Below are positions 1 to 6,667 of a DNA stretch of 30,079 bases, piece by piece. Both the position numbers and the translations under genes were made by a program. The notes below the pieces were generated by a model. The model was not told where the DNA came from. It ran no database searches and saw only the letters and a list, made by a program, of their open reading frames with translations. Numbering within the stretch: position 1 is the stretch's first letter; the number at the start of each line of letters is the position of its first letter. The stretch is from UMGS2069 sp900557585 (GTDB taxonomy: Bacteria; Bacillota; Clostridia; Christensenellales; UBA1242): the NCBI GenBank assembly GCA_902476355.1, contig CABSCS010000011.1, positions 1-30,079 of the forward strand, written 5' to 3'.

Positions 1-1
1 A

Positions 2-49
2 CAACAACCAGCCTCAGCGCCTACACAACAACCAGCCTCAGCGCCAGAG
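2..49 (+). repeat. 24-bp tandem repeat, two copies, in frame
   Basis: Positions 2-25 and 26-49 are the same 24-bp unit except for the last four bases. The unit is a multiple of three and encodes QQPASAP plus T or E. The array may continue to the left of the window. Repeats like this usually encode flexible linkers and change in copy number between strains. Confidence 0.8.
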
Positions 50-214
50 CAACCAAAAGAACCACCAAAAACCGAACCAGTGATAACAAAAGTTCAAATT
101 ATAAACGGACAAGGAAAAGTTGCAAAGAAAAAAGGAACAATTTTCATCAAGGCATGGGAAGGAAAGAAAGAAACCGAGAACCAAGACGAAAGTGAAGAGC
201 AACTTGAACAATAG
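2..214 (+). CDS. C-terminal end of an unidentified Q/P/A-rich protein (5' partial)
   Basis: An open frame runs in from the left edge and ends at TAG 212-214, giving about 70 residues. The visible part begins with two copies of an eight-residue unit, QQPASAPT and QQPASAPE. A Lys/Pro-rich linker follows, then a short segment that could form beta strands (VITKVQIINGQGKVAKKKG), and finally an acidic Glu/Gln tail. The stop codon overlaps the AGGAG ribosome binding site of nusB, so the gene very probably belongs to the same operon. In many Clostridia the gene before nusB encodes an Asp23/Gls24-family protein or the last spoIIIA gene. Nothing visible here identifies either family, so I leave it unnamed. 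The coding call rests on the clean frame, the codon-aligned repeat and the operon-like spacing. Confidence 0.7.
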   Translation, partial: QQPASAPTQQPASAPEQPKEPPKTEPVITKVQIINGQGKVAKKKGTIFIKAWEGKKETENQDESEEQLEQ

Positions 215-222
215 GAGAAATT

Positions 223-615
223 ATGAGTAGAAGTTATGCAAGAGAATGTGCATTTAAACTTGTTTTTGAATATATTTTCAACAAAGAGAAAGATGATGAA
301 GCACTTTCTGAATTTTTAGCAGAAGACAAAAACAAAGCCGAAGTTGGCTATATTTCAGAAGTGTATAATGGCGTGATTGCACACTTTGACGAAATGGTTG
401 CCGATGTTGAAAAGTTCTCAAAGTCGTTTAAAATAGACCGTGTTTACAAGGTTGACCTTGCAATTTTGCTTGTTGCGATTTATGAAATGAAATATATTCC
501 ATCAATACCAAAAAAAGTAAGCATGAATGAAGCATTGAATCTTTCAAAAATCTATTCAACTGAAAAGAGTTATAACTTTATAAACGGAATTTTAGCAAAC
601 TTTGTGGGTGAATAA
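223..615 (+). CDS. nusB: Transcription antitermination factor NusB
   Basis: This 130-aa protein has the usual NusB length and all-helical pattern. It starts with the typical SRSYARECAFKLVFEY segment, where basic residues contact boxA RNA, and ends with the conserved VSMNEALNLSKIYSTEKSYNFINGILANF block. NusB binds the boxA element with NusE (ribosomal protein S10) and prevents premature termination, mainly of rRNA operons. The start at ATG 223 is supported by AGGAG at 213-217, five bases upstream. The stop codon overlaps the xseA start (TAATG), which implies translational coupling. NusB ahead of exonuclease VII is a common clostridial arrangement. Confidence 0.95.
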   Translation: MSRSYARECAFKLVFEYIFNKEKDDEALSEFLAEDKNKAEVGYISEVYNGVIAHFDEMVADVEKFSKSFKIDRVYKVDLAILLVAIYEMKYIPSIPKKVSMNEALNLSKIYSTEKSYNFINGILANFVGE

Positions 616-1805
616 TGCAAAATCTTACACTTTCAATAACTCAACTGAACAACTATATCAAAAACATTTTCGACAATGAAGAATTGCTGATTGGCGTTTC
701 GGTTTATGGCGAGGTTACGAACTTTAAAATTTCAAACGGAATTGCATATTTCGACATTAAAGAAGACGGCGCGCAACTTTCATGCGTAAAGTTTTCGGCA
801 TATGCACCATTTGCAAAAAATGGCGACCAAGTCATTGTAACTGGAAAACTGAACTATCATGTTCGCCTTGGAAGGCTTTCTTTTGTTGCTTCAAAGGTTG
901 AGCCATACGGAATGGGGGAACTTTATAAAAAATATCTTGAACTTAAAGCAAGGCTTGAAAGTGAGGGTGTTTTTGATGAAAGCCACAAAATTCCGCTTCC
1001 AAAATATGCAAACAAAATTGGTGTTGTAACAAGTGAAACTGGCGCAGTTATCCGTGATATTTATCATGTTACAAGGAAGAAAAATCCTTTCACTGACATT
1101 TTGGTTTATCCATCAAAAGTTCAAGGTGTGGGGGCAGAAAATGAAATTGCCGAGGGGATTGAGTTTCTAGATAAACACTCAGATGTAGATGTTATCATTG
1201 TTGCACGTGGTGGTGGCTCGTTCGAAGACCTTGCGCCATTCAACACCGAAAAGGTTGCAAGAGCAATTTTTGCTTCAACAAAACCCGTGATTTCGGCTGT
1301 TGGGCATGAAACAGATTTTTCAATTTCAGACTTTGCTTCTGATTTTCGTGCACCAACTCCTTCGGTTGCTGCCGAGGTTGCTGTTTTTGATTATTATGAA
1401 GAACTTCAATGCCTTGAAGATAAACGCGAAAGATTGAAAAGAGCAATGCAAAGAATGCTTGACCAAAAAGTGAAAGACATTGGCTCTTCGGTTTCTCAAA
1501 TTGTTCTGAATATTTCTTCACTTGTGAATGTTGAAAACAAAAATCTTGAAAACCGAACAACGGCAATTGAAAATGCGATTTCAAATTTGGTTGAAAACAA
1601 AAACAAACAACTTGGCTTGCTTGTTGCAAAACTTGAAAAATCAAATCCACTTTCAATTTTGAAAGCAGGATATAGCAAACTTGAAAAAGACGGCAAAGAT
1701 GTTTCAAACATTTCGCAAGTTGCGGTTGGAGACACAATCAAAAACCATGTTTCTGGTGGTGAAATTGAAAGCACTGTCACAAGCATAAAGGAGAAAAAAT
1801 CATGA
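615..1805 (+). CDS. xseA: Exodeoxyribonuclease VII large subunit
   Basis: XseA is the catalytic subunit of exonuclease VII, which degrades single-stranded DNA from both ends to short oligonucleotides in mismatch and damage repair. The 396-aa protein has an N-terminal OB-fold (about residues 5-100, beginning LTLSITQLNNYIKNIF). The catalytic core follows, with the hallmark blocks IGVVTSETGAVIRDI, ARGGGSFEDLAPFN and PVISAVGHETDFSISDF. A long coiled-coil segment (about 255-340) leads to the C-terminal closing strand ILKAGYSKL. The length is slightly below the usual 400-450 aa, mainly because the coiled coil is short. It shares one base with nusB and four (ATGA) with xseB. Confidence 0.95.
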   Translation: MQNLTLSITQLNNYIKNIFDNEELLIGVSVYGEVTNFKISNGIAYFDIKEDGAQLSCVKFSAYAPFAKNGDQVIVTGKLNYHVRLGRLSFVASKVEPYGMGELYKKYLELKARLESEGVFDESHKIPLPKYANKIGVVTSETGAVIRDIYHVTRKKNPFTDILVYPSKVQGVGAENEIAEGIEFLDKHSDVDVIIVARGGGSFEDLAPFNTEKVARAIFASTKPVISAVGHETDFSISDFASDFRAPTPSVAAEVAVFDYYEELQCLEDKRERLKRAMQRMLDQKVKDIGSSVSQIVLNISSLVNVENKNLENRTTAIENAISNLVENKNKQLGLLVAKLEKSNPLSILKAGYSKLEKDGKDVSNISQVAVGDTIKNHVSGGEIESTVTSIKEKKS

Positions 1806-2023
1806 CATATGAACAAGCAGTGAAAGAACTTGAAGAAATTCTTCAAAGTCTTGAAAATCAAGACACAAGTCTTGATGATGCTTTAAAACTTTTTGAAAAA
1901 AGTGTTGAACTTTCAAAAATTTGCTTTGAAAAAATCAAACAAACTCAGGGCAAAGTTGAAATTATAAAGAAAGAACTTGATGAAATCAAAGTTCAAAATT
2001 TTGATGATATTGAAAACAAATAG
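1802..2023 (+). CDS. xseB: Exodeoxyribonuclease VII small subunit
   Basis: This 73-aa protein has the normal XseB length and motif MTYEQAVKELEEILQSLENQ, followed by DTSLDDALKLFEKSVELSKIC. XseB forms small helical hairpins that bind the long helices of XseA. The ATG overlaps the xseA stop (ATGA). An AAGGAG element at 1788-1793, inside the end of xseA, is the likely ribosome binding site. In many Clostridia xseB is followed by isoprenoid and arginine-repressor genes (ispA, dxs, tlyA, argR). Here recN follows after only eight bases. Confidence 0.95.
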   Translation: MTYEQAVKELEEILQSLENQDTSLDDALKLFEKSVELSKICFEKIKQTQGKVEIIKKELDEIKVQNFDDIENK

Positions 2024-2031
2024 GACAAAAA

Positions 2032-3729
2032 ATGCTTGAAAGACTGACAATAAAAAACATTGCACTGATTCGTGAACAGTCAATCGAATTTTCAGATGGA
2101 CTGAATGTTTTAACGGGTGAAACTGGTGCTGGAAAATCGCTTATTATTGATTCTTTGTCGCTTCTTCTTGGTGAAAAAGCAGACAAGAGTCTTATTTCGC
2201 ATGGGCAAACTTCTGCGTCGGTTGAAGCAGTGTTCACTGGTCTTTCAGAAAACGTTTTGTCACTTCTTGACGAGTTTGGGCTAGATCGTGATGACACACT
2301 TATCATTTCAAGAAAAATTTCACTTGATGGCAAAAATGATTGCCGTGTGAATGGAACACTTTTCACACTTTCAATGCTAAAACGCCTTACTGCACCACTT
2401 ATGGATTTGCATGGTCAGTTTGAGCACCAAAACCTTCTGAAAGTTGCAAATCATATTGATATTTTGGACAGTTTTGGAAATCTTGAAATTTCTCCACTTC
2501 TTGAAAAATATCAGATTTGTTACACAAAATATGAAGAAAATCAAAATGAACTTCGCGGGCTTGTAACAAACGATAAAGAGCGTGAAAGACTTATTGACCT
2601 TTATTCATATCAAGTCGAAGAAATTGATAATGCAGGCTTTTATGAGGGCGAAGAAGAGGAACTGAAAGAATTTAGAAATCAAGTTCTTCACAGCGAAAGA
2701 ATTTTGGAAACACTTCAAAATGTTGTGTCGCTTGGAAAGGGCGATGGCTATGAGTTTTCAGGCATTGCTGAAAGCGTGAAAAAGATTTCATCTTTGCTTG
2801 CTTCAATTTCTGAATATTCAAAAGAAATTCAACCACAACTTGACCGAATCGAGTCGCTTAAAATTGAACTTGAAGACACAATAGACACACTTGAAGAAAT
2901 CAAAGATAACATGTATTTCGACGAGCAAAAAGCAAAACAAAATGAGGAAAGACTAGATCTTCTTAGTTCGCTTAAAAAGAAATATGGTTCATCGGTTTCA
3001 GAGATAATTGAATATCGAAACAAAACCGCAAACGAACTTGAAAAACTTATTTCTTCTGAAAATAGAGTAATTGAACTGAAAAAAGAACAAGAGAAACTTG
3101 AAAAAGAACTTTGCGAGAGAGCAGACGAACTTTCAAAAGCAAGAAAAGAAAGTGCTTTAAAAATGCAAACAGAAGTGACTGCGGAACTTAAAAGTCTTGG
3201 AATGAAGAGTGCAAGTTTCGTTATCAAAATTGATGCACTTGGGCTTGAAAATCGAACTGTTAAAGGTTTTGACAGGGTAGAATTCATGTTTTCTGCAAAC
3301 CTTGGTGAAGAAGTAAAACCATTAAAGGCTGTTGCAAGTGGCGGTGAAATGAGCCGTTTCATGCTTGCAGTAAAGAACATAACAGCAAAAATTGAGGGAA
3401 TTTCAACATTGATTTTTGACGAGATTGACACTGGTGTAAGTGGCATGATGGCGCTTGTTCTTGGCGAAAAACTTTGCAAAGTTTCATCGTTTGCACAAGT
3501 GATTTGCGTAACCCACTTGGCACAAGTTGCAAGTTTTGGAAAAACACATTTCTTAATTGAAAAGTCTGAAAAAGACGGAAGAACCCTAACTTCGGTTTAT
3601 CCTCTTGACAAACAAGGAAGAGTGAAGGAAATTGCAAGACTTGTTAGTGGTGTGATTTCACAAAATGCAATTTCAAGTGCCGAAGAACTTTTGAAAAATG
3701 CCGAAGAATTTCAGAAAAATTTGAAATGA
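2032..3729 (+). CDS. recN: DNA repair protein RecN (SMC-like ATPase)
   Basis: RecN is an SMC-like ATPase that gathers and holds DNA ends during double-strand-break repair with RecA. The 565-aa protein has the expected length. It opens with MLERLTIKNIALI and a Walker A motif GETGAGKS at about residues 29-36. Two coiled-coil arms (about 160-240 and 270-385) flank the centre. The C-terminal ATPase half has the ABC signature region AVASGGEMSRFMLA and Walker B STLIFDEIDTGVSG, then the H-loop region VICVTHLAQVASFG. It starts eight bases after xseB and is the last gene of the nusB operon. A terminator-like hairpin begins 27 bases after its stop. Confidence 0.95.
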   Translation: MLERLTIKNIALIREQSIEFSDGLNVLTGETGAGKSLIIDSLSLLLGEKADKSLISHGQTSASVEAVFTGLSENVLSLLDEFGLDRDDTLIISRKISLDGKNDCRVNGTLFTLSMLKRLTAPLMDLHGQFEHQNLLKVANHIDILDSFGNLEISPLLEKYQICYTKYEENQNELRGLVTNDKERERLIDLYSYQVEEIDNAGFYEGEEEELKEFRNQVLHSERILETLQNVVSLGKGDGYEFSGIAESVKKISSLLASISEYSKEIQPQLDRIESLKIELEDTIDTLEEIKDNMYFDEQKAKQNEERLDLLSSLKKKYGSSVSEIIEYRNKTANELEKLISSENRVIELKKEQEKLEKELCERADELSKARKESALKMQTEVTAELKSLGMKSASFVIKIDALGLENRTVKGFDRVEFMFSANLGEEVKPLKAVASGGEMSRFMLAVKNITAKIEGISTLIFDEIDTGVSGMMALVLGEKLCKVSSFAQVICVTHLAQVASFGKTHFLIEKSEKDGRTLTSVYPLDKQGRVKEIARLVSGVISQNAISSAEELLKNAEEFQKNLK

Positions 3730-3755
3730 TACATATATTTTATAAAACAAACAAA

Positions 3756-3789
3756 AACTATCCACATGAGAAAGCGGGTAGTTTTTTTT
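3756..3789 (+). terminator. Terminator-like hairpin after recN that encloses the spoIVB start codon
   Basis: AACTATCC (3756-3763) pairs with GGGTAGTT (3776-3783), giving eight pairs with one G-U. The loop is 12 nt and an unbroken T run continues to 3789. The ATG assigned to spoIVB (3766-3768) lies in the loop and the T run is part of its coding sequence. The structure could end recN transcription, hide the spoIVB start, or both. Confidence 0.6.
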
Positions 3790-4935
3790 GATACACTCAA
3801 ATTTGCCTTTAAAAATGTTGTTTTTGTTTTGCTTGGCATTGTTTTTTCGCTTTCTTTTTTGTGTACAAATTCAGAAGTGCAAAAAATTGAAAATTGCTCG
3901 GCAGAAGCAGTAAGTTTTCAAACTGCAAACAAATTTACTGACTTTTTTGATAAACTGAAAAACATTTTTGGTGGAAAAGAAAAATCCGAGAATAGCGGCA
4001 GAGAAATGAGCGTTTATCTTGGTGGATATCCTCTTGGATTTACGCTTGAATGCGAAGGCGTTTTGATTGTTGCTCTTGGCGATGTTGAAACCGAAAATGG
4101 AACAGTTCGCCCTTCTAAAAACAAGAACATTAAAGAAGGAGATGTGCTTTATAGCGTGAATGGTCAAGTCATAAAATCTGCAACACATCTTCATGGGCTT
4201 TTGAACATGCAATCTTCACCAAAAGTTGCAAATATTGTTTTGAAACGTGCCGACCAAATTATAAATGAAACAATCGAGCCTGTAAAAGAGATTCCATCAA
4301 ATATGTATCGTCTTGGCTTTTGGATTCGTGACAATGCCGCTGGCGTTGGAACACTTACATATGTTCGTGAAGACAACTTGCGCTTTGGTGCGCTTGGACA
4401 CCCAGTTCAAGATGTCGACACTGGAAAACTTTTGCCAGTTTCGGGTGGAAATATTTATAAGTGCAACATTGTTGGCTATAATAAAGGAACTCGCGGAAAT
4501 CCGGGTGAACTTCGCGGACTTTTTCTTCGAACTGGCTCAAAAATTGGAACACTTGACAATAATAATGAATATGGTGTTTATGGCACAATTTCCGAAGACT
4601 ATGTGAAAAGATTATCAAAGCCTGTGAAGGTTGGATTTCGTGACAGTGTAAAAACTGGAAAAGCCAAAATTTTGTGTACGATTGATGGAACAATGCCAAA
4701 AGAATATGACATTGAAATTGTAAAACTTTCGCACCAATCAAAAAGCGACAAAAAGAGCATGGTCATTAAAATTGTTGATGAAGAACTCATTTCAAAAACT
4801 GGCGGAATTGTTCAAGGAATGAGTGGAAGTCCAATTGTTCAAAACGGAAAACTTGTTGGAGCGGTGACACATGTATTTGTGAGCGACCCAACAAAAGGCT
4901 TTGGGGTTTATATTGATTGGATGATTGATGGCTAA
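3766..4935 (+). CDS. spoIVB: SpoIVB sporulation serine peptidase (S55)
   Basis: SpoIVB is made in the forespore, crosses the inner forespore membrane and cuts SpoIVFA, which releases the SpoIVFB protease that activates sigma-K in the mother cell. The 389-aa protein has an N-terminal membrane anchor (about 14-33), a PDZ domain (about 78-165) and the S55 domain. From the alignment I remember, the catalytic triad is His212 (FGALGHPVQD), Asp338 (KIVDEELI) and Ser353 (QGMSGSP), with spacing like Bacillus subtilis SpoIVB. The C-terminus GAVTHVFVSDPTKGFGVYIDWM is typical. No ribosome binding site precedes ATG 3766, which lies in a hairpin loop. The next in-frame alternatives would cut into the membrane segment, so the start is plausible but uncertain. 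Confidence 0.93.
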   Translation: MRKRVVFFDTLKFAFKNVVFVLLGIVFSLSFLCTNSEVQKIENCSAEAVSFQTANKFTDFFDKLKNIFGGKEKSENSGREMSVYLGGYPLGFTLECEGVLIVALGDVETENGTVRPSKNKNIKEGDVLYSVNGQVIKSATHLHGLLNMQSSPKVANIVLKRADQIINETIEPVKEIPSNMYRLGFWIRDNAAGVGTLTYVREDNLRFGALGHPVQDVDTGKLLPVSGGNIYKCNIVGYNKGTRGNPGELRGLFLRTGSKIGTLDNNNEYGVYGTISEDYVKRLSKPVKVGFRDSVKTGKAKILCTIDGTMPKEYDIEIVKLSHQSKSDKKSMVIKIVDEELISKTGGIVQGMSGSPIVQNGKLVGAVTHVFVSDPTKGFGVYIDWMIDG

Positions 4936-4972
4936 ATCAAAATATGGCTTAAAATCATTTATAAAAAATGGC

Positions 4973-5017
4973 AAAAAAATCATAAAATTTTTGTGAAAGG
5001 GGTTTTATGATTTTTTT
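4973..5017 (+). terminator. Strong terminator after spoIVB
   Basis: A 15-bp perfect stem pairs 4973-4987 (A-run plus TCATAAAA) with 5003-5017 (TTTTATGA plus T-run) around a 15-nt loop. The T-rich 3' arm serves as the U tract. The near-symmetric A and T runs suggest it may also work in the opposite direction, but no gene reads in from the right. Confidence 0.85.
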
Positions 5018-5118
5018 ATTGATTTTGAATAATTTTTGCTTTTTTGCTAAAAATTTGGTTATTTTTTAATAAAAAAAACAAAATAATTCAATAATTTTGT
5101 AAAATATTTAAAAAACAC

Positions 5119-5147
5119 TTGTGTTAAAACTTTGAAAGTGGTATGAT
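5119..5147 (+). promoter_or_regulatory. Sigma-A-type promoter of the spo0A-like gene
   Basis: TTGTGT (5119-5124) and TATGAT (5142-5147) are separated by 17 bp, a good vegetative promoter match. The expected transcript start near 5154 gives a leader of about 38 nt. That leader holds a hairpin (5156-5175) and the GGAGGAG ribosome binding site. No sigma-H-like element was obvious. Confidence 0.6.
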
Positions 5148-5155
5148 GTACCCGT

Positions 5156-5175
5156 GTTTGGTTTTCGAACCTAAC
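5156..5175 (+). promoter_or_regulatory. UUCG-capped hairpin in the spo0A-like leader
   Basis: GTTTGGTT (5156-5163) and AACCTAAC (5168-5175) pair with a single T-T mismatch around a TTCG tetraloop. The 3' arm ends one base before GGAGGAG (5177-5183). No T run follows, so it is not a terminator. It may set mRNA stability or access to the ribosome binding site. Confidence 0.5.
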
Positions 5176-5191
5176 TGGAGGAGCCTGTCAA

Positions 5192-5971
5192 ATGTGTTAT
5201 AAAATATGTTACTTTCAAAAGGATGACCGAGATGGCACTAAATTTTTCAATAAGGAAAACCTTTTGAAATTGGGTTTCAGTGTTGAAACCGTGTGTGGCA
5301 AATGCCAAAATGCCTTTGAACATTTTTCAAAGAACCGCGTTGATATTTTGATTATTGACGCCACAGGGTTAGACAAGGAACGTTTGTCACTGGCTGTCGA
5401 CATAATTTATAATAACTATTGTAAAAATATATTGGTCGTTGCCAGTGAAAAGTTCGGTGCAAGAGACGATATCTATTTTCTCGCTCCAGAAGATATGGAA
5501 AATATAGATCTTAAAATTGATACAGTTTTGCTGGATATCAAACGAAAACAAGAGGGAATGTGTTCAAAAAACATTCCACTTATCAAATCTAAAATTTGCG
5601 AGTTACTGTTAAAATTGCGTTTCAACAGCCGTCTTGATGGGTTTAAATACTATGTCGAGGCTGTTTGCAAAATTTTCTTGCGCTTTCCTGAAAGATATTC
5701 AATGATGGATATCTATCGAGAAATTGGTGAGATATACGGCAAAAGTGCATATGCAGTTGAGAAGAGCATGAGAAGTGCTCTCCTTTCTGCTACAAAGAAA
5801 TTGAATTCGCTTCCAGAAACAAGAGAAAATGAAAAACTTCGTGGGCTTTTGGCATATGACATAAACAATCGTCTCACAACAAACATGCTTGTGAATAAAC
5901 TTGTTCTTGATGAAGACATTAAAGAGTCGGTTGGAAGCAAAATAAGTTCTCTTGCAATCAATGTTTTATAA
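5192..5971 (+). CDS. spo0A: Divergent Spo0A-like sporulation response regulator
   Basis: Spo0A is the master regulator of entry into sporulation and binds 0A boxes when phosphorylated. This 259-aa protein directly follows spoIVB, as spo0A does in Clostridia, and its C-terminal half (about 128-259) fits the Spo0A effector domain: LRFNSRLDGFKYYVEAVCKI, then MMDIYREIGEIYGKSAYAVE with KSMRSAL. The receiver half is degenerate. A candidate phospho-acceptor is Asp56 (VDILIIDATG) and an acidic pair is at Asp11-Asp12, but the conserved Lys before Pro is Ala98 (YFLAPED) and the usual Asp-Met-Met-Pro context is missing. The start is fixed by GGAGGAG eight bases upstream. It may be a true Spo0A with altered phosphorylation, or a paralogue. 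Identity from the DNA-binding half is good; the mode of control is unknown. Confidence 0.8.
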   Translation: MCYKICYFQKDDRDGTKFFNKENLLKLGFSVETVCGKCQNAFEHFSKNRVDILIIDATGLDKERLSLAVDIIYNNYCKNILVVASEKFGARDDIYFLAPEDMENIDLKIDTVLLDIKRKQEGMCSKNIPLIKSKICELLLKLRFNSRLDGFKYYVEAVCKIFLRFPERYSMMDIYREIGEIYGKSAYAVEKSMRSALLSATKKLNSLPETRENEKLRGLLAYDINNRLTTNMLVNKLVLDEDIKESVGSKISSLAINVL

Positions 5972-5978
5972 AATGCAA

Positions 5979-5991
5979 CATATAATAGAAT
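5979..5991 (+). promoter_or_regulatory. Sporulation-type -10 element just before the SpoIIM-like gene
   Basis: CATATAATA at 5979-5987 fits the sigma-E/sigma-K -10 pattern CATAnnnTA and also contains TATAAT. It ends four bases before ATG 5992, so transcription would start at or near the A of the ATG and give a leaderless mRNA. The -35 side is weak: CAATGTT at 5959-5965 matches five of seven sigma-E positions, with a short spacer. Confidence 0.45.
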
Positions 5992-6612
5992 ATGAAACCA
6001 TATTCTATCAAAGAGCAATTTGCATTTCATTTTAAAGAAAACATTTATAGATATGTGATAATTTTTGCAGTTTGTATCCTTGCTATTGCGGTTGGGATAT
6101 ATCTTGCAATCAGTGGATTTTCATATTCATCACTTTTAACAAGTGCCGACAAAAATTTGTTTGGCTATATTTCGGGCACCGCCGAATATGGCTCTATTTT
6201 TTGGTCACGCTTTTTGTCACTTTTGCTTTGTCTTATCTTGATTTTCTGTTTCAACATTGTTCGTGAAACAGCCTTTTTGAACTATGTATATTTGGCATAT
6301 CAAATGTGCCTTGTTGTTTTGTCGTCTTCGGCAATAATTTCGCTTTATGGTCTTTCTGGCATTTTGAATGTCATATTTTTTGTTGCGCCAATAAACTTTG
6401 TGAACTTTGCGCTTTTGTCATATGTTTCGGTTGTTTCAATGGAGCGGGCAACATATGCGAAAAAGTATAGAGTGGGCTTTGTTTCAAGTTTTAGAGAATG
6501 CTCTTATCTGAAAAGGTTTTTGATTTCCTTTTTGGTGTTTTTTGTGTTTTGCGCACTTTATAGTTTTGTTTTGCCACTGATATTGAAAAGTTTCGTGGTT
6601 GTGAACTACTAA
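5992..6612 (+). CDS. SpoIIM-like multi-pass membrane protein
   Basis: This 206-aa hydrophobic protein has about five membrane spans: roughly residues 20-42, 70-92, 98-118, 122-150 and 176-200. SpoIIM is part of the mother-cell DMP complex (SpoIID, SpoIIM, SpoIIP) that remodels septal peptidoglycan during engulfment. The case for SpoIIM is the size, the FHFKENIYRYVIIF opening, the FVAPINFVNFALLSY segment (compare LPQN...IPAYL in SpoIIM) and its position after spo0A. The match is distant, so another small membrane protein is possible. No ribosome binding site precedes ATG 5992 and a -10-like element ends four bases before it, which suggests leaderless expression. Confidence 0.5.
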   Translation: MKPYSIKEQFAFHFKENIYRYVIIFAVCILAIAVGIYLAISGFSYSSLLTSADKNLFGYISGTAEYGSIFWSRFLSLLLCLILIFCFNIVRETAFLNYVYLAYQMCLVVLSSSAIISLYGLSGILNVIFFVAPINFVNFALLSYVSVVSMERATYAKKYRVGFVSSFRECSYLKRFLISFLVFFVFCALYSFVLPLILKSFVVVNY

Positions 6613-6614
6613 TG

Positions 6615-6620
6615 TATAAT
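6615..6620 (+). promoter_or_regulatory. Likely -10 box of the first D,D-carboxypeptidase gene
   Basis: TATAAT is followed 48 bases later by ATG 6668. The region 17-18 bp upstream (TTTCGT at 6591-6596) is a poor -35, so an activator may be required. A consensus 0A box begins at the last base of this element. Confidence 0.45.
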
Positions 6621-6628
6621 TTGTCGAA
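6620..6628. promoter_or_regulatory. Consensus 0A box (Spo0A binding site)
   Basis: TTTGTCGAA is an exact match to the Spo0A consensus TTTGTCRAA. It lies between the TATAAT box and the ribosome binding site of the D,D-carboxypeptidase gene, close to the expected transcript start. A regulator at this position would normally repress. It is the only exact intergenic match I saw. Confidence 0.45.
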
Positions 6629-6667
6629 TTTTAGCAAAAAATAATGATAATCAAAGGGGATTATCAT

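Noticed and set aside
1240..1861. Long reverse-strand open frames inside xseA and elsewhere, such as 2829-3479 inside recN
   Set aside because: They mirror strong + strand genes, have odd composition (Ser/Phe- or Gln-rich) and lack ribosome binding sites.
3732..3742. CATATATTT as a sigma-E-type promoter for spoIVB
   Set aside because: It fits CATAnnnTA imperfectly and no -35-like element lies at the right distance.
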